In this document: piece after piece, positions 59,369 to 64,000 of the stretch
How the letters are laid out: the number at the start of each line of letters is the position of its first letter
Position numbering within the stretch: the stretch's first letter is position 1
DNA from: Maratus speciosus
Taxonomy: Eukaryota > Arthropoda > Arachnida > Araneae > Salticidae
NCBI GenBank assembly: GCA_963932465.1
Contig: CAWVRF010001068.1
Span: forward strand, 390,201-454,200
Length of the DNA stretch: 64,000 bases
Direction: 5' to 3'
Notes under the pieces: model-generated
What the model was told of the DNA's origin: nothing
Databases searched by the model: none
The model's input: the letters and a program-made list of their open reading frames with translations, nothing else
Translations under genes and position numbers: made by a program

Positions 59369-59381
59369 CTTAAACCTTACT
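59369..59381. repeat. 13-bp target duplication of the Penelope-like dimer, left
   Basis: CTTAAACCTTACT, identical to 61808-61820. Confidence 0.8.
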
Positions 59382-59468
59382 ATAGGATAATCACAAAACA
59401 CCAGTCTTCAATTTACTTTTAATAAAATCTTTGAAACCTAGTTTCAAATACCATAAAAGGTGCTTAAA

Positions 59469-59509
59469 ATATGAAAAATATATTTCGGTCCTTCCTGGAC
59501 CATTTTCAA
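59469..59509 (-). ncRNA. hammerhead-ribozyme-like remnant, left copy
   Basis: On the minus strand: TTGAAAA, then a 5-bp stem GGTCC-AGGAA-GGACC, then GAAA and an AT-only stem III region. This is the order of a hammerhead core (CUGANGA, stem II, GAAA). Hammerheads are known in Penelope-like elements. The core differs at two conserved positions (C3 to U, G8 to A), so it is predicted inactive. Confidence 0.5.
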
Positions 59510-60580
59510 TTTCCTACTGGTTCAGACTCGCTTTTCGCTGGGCCACTCTTCGGATCCCCCCTCTTCTTCTTCCCATATTCGCATCTTTTCGTAATCATTT
59601 CTCCCCAACCTTGCTCCACCAGCGCATGTTCCATGCGGTTGATCGCATTGTTCTCACTCACAATCTCCACGGCCTCTCTCTTTAAGGCATGATTAAAGTT
59701 TTCATAATTTGCCAATTTTTTAGTATGCTCAAATTCGATTTCCACCTTTTCCTCCACATTGAGCCTTGCTAAAGCTGTTGTTAGTCTTCCTTTCTTTATA
59801 TCCTCCCTGTGCTCTTTTACTCTTTTTTCTATTCTTCGCTTCGTCACTCCAATATAACATTTTTCGCCCCCCATTTTCGTTTTTTAGGTTGATTCTATAT
59901 ACTCCCGAAGTTTTCATATCATCTATTCGGTCTTTTTCATTTCTTATTCTCTGAAAGATATTTTTATTAGGCTTTATTGGTATATTAATGTTATATTTCA
60001 TGGCTTCCTTTTTAAGCACATTAGCTGCTCCTTTATCATACGGTATAGCTCTTGTAAAATTTCTTCGTGCATTTTGTGCGGGTGTTATGGTCGATAGTTT
60101 TTTAATACGCTTTTTGTATAACTTGTCCACTATATGTTTTAAAACCAGCCGTTTTTGCTATTGTCTTTATTGTCTTAATCTCTTCTCATAATAATTCTTT
60201 ATCGGAGCAAATTTCAATAGCTCGATTGACATAGGCTCTTAGGGCAGCCCGTTTGTAACTTTTTGGGGTTTTACATTTTTCATTAATAATATGGTTAGCA
60301 TTTGTAGGCTTTCTGTATACCGTTGTTCTAATTTCTTCATCTGTTCTTATTTTTTCACATCAAAGAAATTTAGGATTCCCCCTTCTTCCATTTCCAATGT
60401 GAACTTAATGCTGTTGTCCATCTCATTCATCTCCTTTAGAATCTCCTCCGGATTTTCTCCTCCTTTTATCACCGTGAAAACGTCGTCTACATATCTTAAC
60501 CAGGTCTTGATTTTTCCGCCTTGATTGTCCAGTATTTTTGTCTCTAGATCTCGCAATTTAAATTCGGCTAAAATGCCTGA
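59506..60580 (-). pseudogene. Penelope-like RT/GIY-YIG, left copy
   Basis: Starts abruptly inside the RT at the SGILAEF codons (60580) and reads through WLRYVDDVFTVI (the catalytic YVDD), FTLEMEEGGILNF, TITPAQNARRNF and SGVYRINLKNENG to the GIY-YIG part (CYIGVTKRRIEKRVKEH, EIVSENNAINRMEHAL), ending SEPVGN at 59506. Lesions: one base lost after FFDVK near 60359, an AGA-to-TGA stop near 60190, two bases lost near 60133, and an extra G near 59870 that separates GVYRI from CYIG. Intact, this enzyme would prime reverse transcription at a nicked chromosomal target. Confidence 0.88.
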
Positions 60581-60583
60581 TCT

Positions 60584-61713
60584 CATTTGATGGCTGCTTT
60601 TACAAGCAGACCAATGGCCTCCCCATGGGGTCGCCTATATCAGGCATTTTAGCCGAATTTGAATTGCGAGATCTAGAGACAAAAATACTGGACAATCAAG
60701 GCGGAAAAATCAAGACCTGGTTAAGATATGTAGACGACGTTTTCACGGTGATAAAAGGAGGAGAAAATCCGGAGGAGATTCTAAAGGAGATGAATGAGAT
60801 GGACAACAGCATTAAGTTCACATTGGAAATGGAAGAAGGGGGAATCCTAAATTTCCTTGATGTGAAAATAATAAGAACAGATGAAGAAATTAGAACAACG
60901 GTATACAGAAAGCCTACAAATGCTAACCATATTATTAATGAAAAATGTAAAACCCCAAAAAGTTACAAATGGGCCGCCCTAAGAGCCTATGTCAATCGAG
61001 CTATTGAAATTTGCTCCGATAAAGAATTATTAAGAGAAGAGATTAAGACAATAAAGAAAATAACAAAAATTGCTGGTTTTAAAACCTATATAGTGGACAA
61101 GTTATACAAAAAGCGTATTAAAAAACCATCGACCATAACCCCTGCACAAAATGCACGAAGAAATTTTGCAAGAGCTATACCGTGTGATAAAGGAGCAGCT
61201 AATGTGCTTAAAAAGGAAGCCATGAAATATAACATTAATATACCAATAAAGCCTAATAAAAATATCTTTCAGAGAATAAGAAATGAAAAAGACCGAATAG
61301 ATGGCATGAAAACTTCGGGAGTATATAGAATCAACCTAAAAAACGAAAATGGGGACGAAAAATGTTATATTGGAGTGACGAAGTGAAGAATAGATAAAAG
61401 AGTAAAAGAGCACAGGGAGGATATAAAGAAAGGAAGACTAACAACAGCTTTAGCAAGGCTCAATGCGGAGGAAAAGGTGGAAATCGAATTTGAGCGTACT
61501 AAAAAATTCGCAAATTATGAAAACTTTAATCATGCCTTAAAAAGAGAGGCCGTGGAGATTGTGAGTGAGAACAATGCGATCAACCGCATGGAACATGCGC
61601 TGATGGAGCAAGGTTGGAGAGAAATGATTACGAAAAGATGCGAATATGGGAAGAAGAGGAGGGATCCGAAGAGTGGCCCAGCGAAAAGCGAGTCTGAACC
61701 AGTAGGAAATTGA
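60584..61713 (+). pseudogene. Penelope-like RT/GIY-YIG, right copy
   Basis: Begins a little further 5' than its mirror, at FDGCFYKQTNGLPMGSPISG (RT motif before the palm). It continues open through YVDD (60727-60738), FLDVKIIRT, TVYRKPTNANHII and SGVYRI...CYIGVTK, then a TGA stop at 61384-61386 where the mirror copy has Arg. It resumes with RIDKRVKEHREDIKKGRLTT and EIVSENNAINRMEHALMEQG to the end at 61713. GIY-YIG residues present: GVY, YIG, the Arg of KRVKEH and the Glu of VEIVSEN. It lacks the N-terminal half of the RT. It is the less damaged of the two copies. Confidence 0.9.
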
Positions 61714-61750
61714 AAATGGTCCAGGAAGGACCGAAATATATTTTTCATAT
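61710..61750 (+). ncRNA. hammerhead-ribozyme-like remnant, right copy
   Basis: Mirror of 59469-59509: TTGAAAA at 61710-61716, stem GGTCC/GGACC at 61718-61732, GAAA at 61733-61736, AT-rich stem III to 61750. It lies directly after the pseudogene stop, in the 3' part of the element. The same two core substitutions predict loss of cleavage. Confidence 0.5.
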
Positions 61751-61807
61751 TTTAAGCACCTTTTATGGTATTTGAAACTAGGTTTCAAAGATTTTATTAA
61801 AAGTAAA

Positions 61808-61820
61808 CTTAAACCTTACT
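61808..61820. repeat. 13-bp target duplication of the Penelope-like dimer, right
   Basis: CTTAAACCTTACT, identical to 59369-59381 and directly adjoining the right arm. Confidence 0.8.
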
Positions 61821-62061
61821 TCTGTAACTTTTGAAAATACTAATGCATGCACTTTATGATGATTTTAAAATGACATGCATTGTGTAAATATTCTCAGATG
61901 ATTTTATAATTTCTTAATAGATCCTGTATTCAGATAGTAGAAATAGGAGTAAGTTTCTAGAAAGTTAAAATTGTGATTATTACATAAAGTTTCAATTCCT
62001 AATATGCAAAGTCAAATTTGCATATTGTTTGTTTGTCTTCAACAATCTGTAGATCCTTTAA

Positions 62062-63851
62062 CACTAGAACGGCGGGAAAATCTTGCCCACTGTAACGGCG
62101 GGAAGGGGTCATTTTGACCCCTCGATGAAACTACTGAAATAACAACGCTAAAATAATTTTAAAAGCCATACATTGGCAAAAATATGTAATTTACGTGCAT
62201 TTCATAATTTATATTTAATATTATTCGATAATTTATTGAATTTTTAAAGTACTGTATATGTAACGCCTACAGGGCGATTAATTGGATCATACTACGACTA
62301 CTCGAAAAACTCATTAATTTGATATAAAAATCAATTTAAAATTAATGTTTTCACAAATTAAAACTGATGTTAACTAAAATAAAACACAATTTATAAAATA
62401 ATATATATTTATATTTTCATCTACTTACTCGCCGAATGATTCACTCTCTAAATTCATAAATGAGAAATATGTTCTGTTGTTTCCGTTATTTCATTATAAG
62501 TGTAGCTGAAAGGTTAATATGTTAAGCATTGTGTTTTAATTTTATTTAATGCTTATAATACTCCAAATTGTACACATGTATTAGGAATTAATTCAGTTGT
62601 AACAAAAAGAAAAAAAATAGCAATTTTTGCAGTACATTTTCCGCACACAACTTTGAAACATGGTGCGCAAAATTCTTGAGATTTGTTTCCATTGCATGTC
62701 TGTACTTGACATTTTTTCTTTAGATATCTATTTTATTTTCGTGTTTTTTTTTTTCTGAAGACTCAGGAAAGATCTTTGGGAGATTTGAAACCATAAGATC
62801 CATTCTGAACACATCTCCTAAATTTAATAGAAAATCTCTTCTACTGATAGGCTTGCCTGTTACACTTTTATAAATTATCGAGGCATTTAAAGCTGCGTGA
62901 TCCAAAATATTGAAAAAGATATGTACAGGCCATCGTCTAGAAGCCGATTTCACGGAGTATTTTCGGCACATCTCATCATGGATATCCACACCATACTTCG
63001 TTCCGTTGTAATAGTCTATTGAATCGAGCAACTTCTTGAGGCCGTCTTCAGTTTTTACAGTAGAATGTAATAAGCTCAGTAGAAAAACACTTTTTTTTTC
63101 TTTTGGCTTGATAGATGGTAAGTGTCATATTATCACATTCCACTATCTTCGATGAATAAAGAGTACTGTGCATATTTTTGAATGATATAGGAATTTGTCT
63201 TCTGTTCTTTTTCATTGTGCAACCAAAGTATTTTTAGCTTTGAACATTTCTGCTAATTTGATATTAGTAAAATAGCTATTTGTCGTAATATTCCTCCCTT
63301 CGTTTATACGGGGATCTGTTAATTTCATGACAACATTTTCCGATAAACGTAATTAAGGATTGGCTGTTTCATCCTTTTCTAGATAAATAAATTCATTCAA
63401 GAGGTATTTAATATCAACGTCAACAGATCACAAAAATTTTATTCCAAATTTATCCGATTTATTTGGCATATATTGTGTAAATTTATATCTATCCTGAGAT
63501 GGGAACAGTTGTTCATCAACTGTAATATTTTGTCCTGGTCGGTAGCATGTTTTGCAATTTTCAATAAATTTATTCCACATTTTAGATGCAAGAGCAAATT
63601 TAACAGACTGTAGTCTGCCAGATCTTGTTGTCTTTTCATCAAACCTAAAAAATCATTTCTTTCTTTGAATCTATCTCTTGAGATAGTTTCTTTGCAAAAT
63701 AGTATTCCTCATGCCTTGGACGACAATGAATATAAATCTAAACCCTTTTTTTTATTGCTCCTCTAACATATAGTATAGCAACAAAAGCAGCTTCGAGTAC
63801 AAAGAGCATTTTACCAAAGGGGTCAAAATGACCCCGTCCGCCGTTCTAGGA
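62062..63851 (-). mobile_element. decayed piggyBac transposon
   Basis: TTAA (62058-62061), then CACTAGAACGGCGG. The right end has reverse complement CCTAGAACGGCGG, followed by ATAC where TTAA is expected. Both ends carry a subterminal palindrome GGGGTCATTTTGACCCC. The left end has a second AACGGCGGG copy near 62095. At 1.8 kb it is shorter than a full piggyBac because the transposase N-terminal part is missing. Confidence 0.85.
62553..63805 (-). pseudogene. piggyBac transposase remnant
   Basis: Reading 5' to 3' on the minus strand: VLEAAFVAILYVRGA, KETISRDRFKE, FDEKTTRSGRLQ, FALASKMWNKFIENC, then GQNITVDEQLFPSQDRYKFT and MPNKSDKFGIKF. Then come LSENVVMKLTDPRINEGRNI, IDYYNGTKYGVDIHDEMCRK, SASRRWPVHIFFNILDHAAL and, two frames on, a Cys-rich tail (CNGNKSQEFCAPCFKVVCGK) like the piggyBac C-terminal zinc domain. 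NITVDEQ and NGTKYGVDIHD hold conserved acidic positions of this family. The N-terminal ~100 residues are missing, and there are several stops and shifts. Intact enzymes excise and insert at TTAA. Confidence 0.88.
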
Positions 63852-64000
63852 ATACAAGCCCATATTTCAAAAACTAACAAATCTAGAATGCTGAATTTTT
63901 TTTTAGAAATATATGTTATCTATTTAAGAAAAGTCAAAAAATTTCAAACGATTTCGCCCAAGCAAACAAAAGTAATCAACGGACGAAAATACTCAGGTGT
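63852..64000. other. AT-rich window end
   Basis: No feature recognised in the last 149 bp. Confidence 0.4.

Larger units (their letters stand above)
59382..61807. mobile_element. head-to-head Penelope-like element dimer (giant palindrome)
   Basis: The left arm 59412-60580 and right arm 60640-61807 are reverse complements over ~1.17 kb with few differences. Both carry the same 5'-truncated element with 3' ends facing outward. The 59 bp between them is extra 5' sequence of the right copy, so the copies abut directly. A 13-bp duplication encloses the pair, with an extra 30 bp (59382-59411) between duplication and palindrome on the left only. Penelope-like elements are known for 5' truncation, partial tandem or inverted structures and short terminal extensions. 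One shared duplication implies a single insertion event. Confidence 0.9.

Noticed and set aside
1..64000. Search for CRISPR arrays, operons, riboswitches and phage modules
   Set aside because: The window is clearly eukaryotic; tandem repeats here lack spacer structure and no prokaryotic gene context exists.

Overview
This window is AT-rich animal DNA that is almost entirely mobile-element debris. There is no bacterial-style operon, no rRNA or intact tRNA gene, no CRISPR array and no intact multi-exon host gene that I can recognise. The one clearly open gene-like unit is a compact eight-finger C2H2 zinc-finger ORF at 21234-21974 (minus strand). The other recognisable coding segments are broken transposases or reverse transcriptases. 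The mix (Tc1/mariner, pogo/Tigger, piggyBac, hAT, a Helitron end, Penelope-like elements, a tRNA-derived SINE, and zinc-finger arrays with HTGEKP linkers) suggests an arthropod. A spider or other arachnid is my best guess; that is inference from family resemblance, not proof.

Layout. 1-540: a ~30-bp minisatellite entering from outside the window. 1211-1630: a small foldback element. 4489-7105: a 2.6-kb near-complete inverted repeat with an exact 8-bp target duplication; both arms carry eroded copies of the same unrecognised protein. 7184-7876: a hAT-type non-autonomous element. 9880-12864: a TTAA foldback element, a tRNA-like inverted repeat, a Helitron-like 3' end and a perfect 37+37-bp palindrome. 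14783-19146: possibly one pogo-like unit, containing a minisatellite, a TA-flanked element and a 5'-truncated Penelope-like element. 19289-20813: a complete Tc1-like element with a doubly broken transposase. 21234-21974: the zinc-finger gene.

26462-35437 is best read as one ~9-kb hAT-type insertion (exact 8-bp duplication CTTGAAAT). It contains a second 3.3-kb hAT-like element (26741-30021, duplication ATGTAGAT) whose transposase-like gene is split by a 203-bp TTAA MITE. It also holds two tandem-repeat blocks, a 191-bp MITE and a tRNA-derived SINE. 35891-37290 holds a foldback followed by two TTAA elements inserted 18 bp apart. 39340-51880 holds a hAT MITE, pogo-type elements (one with a recognisable DDD transposase pseudogene), two copies of a TTGATTATC-type MITE family (second copy at 58699) and microsatellites.

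55083-55952 is another hAT element with a TTAA MITE nested inside it. 59382-61807 is a head-to-head dimer of a 5'-truncated Penelope-like element, with ~1.17-kb arms, a YVDD reverse-transcriptase segment, a GIY-YIG endonuclease and a hammerhead-ribozyme-like remnant at each outer end, all inside one 13-bp target duplication. 62062-63851 is a decayed piggyBac element.

These parts do not form a pathway. They record layered insertion, and the nesting gives relative ages. The most unusual objects are the two giant palindromes (4489-7105 and 59382-61807) and the nested hAT at 26462-35437. All boundaries were read by eye from terminal repeats and target duplications; no database search was possible.
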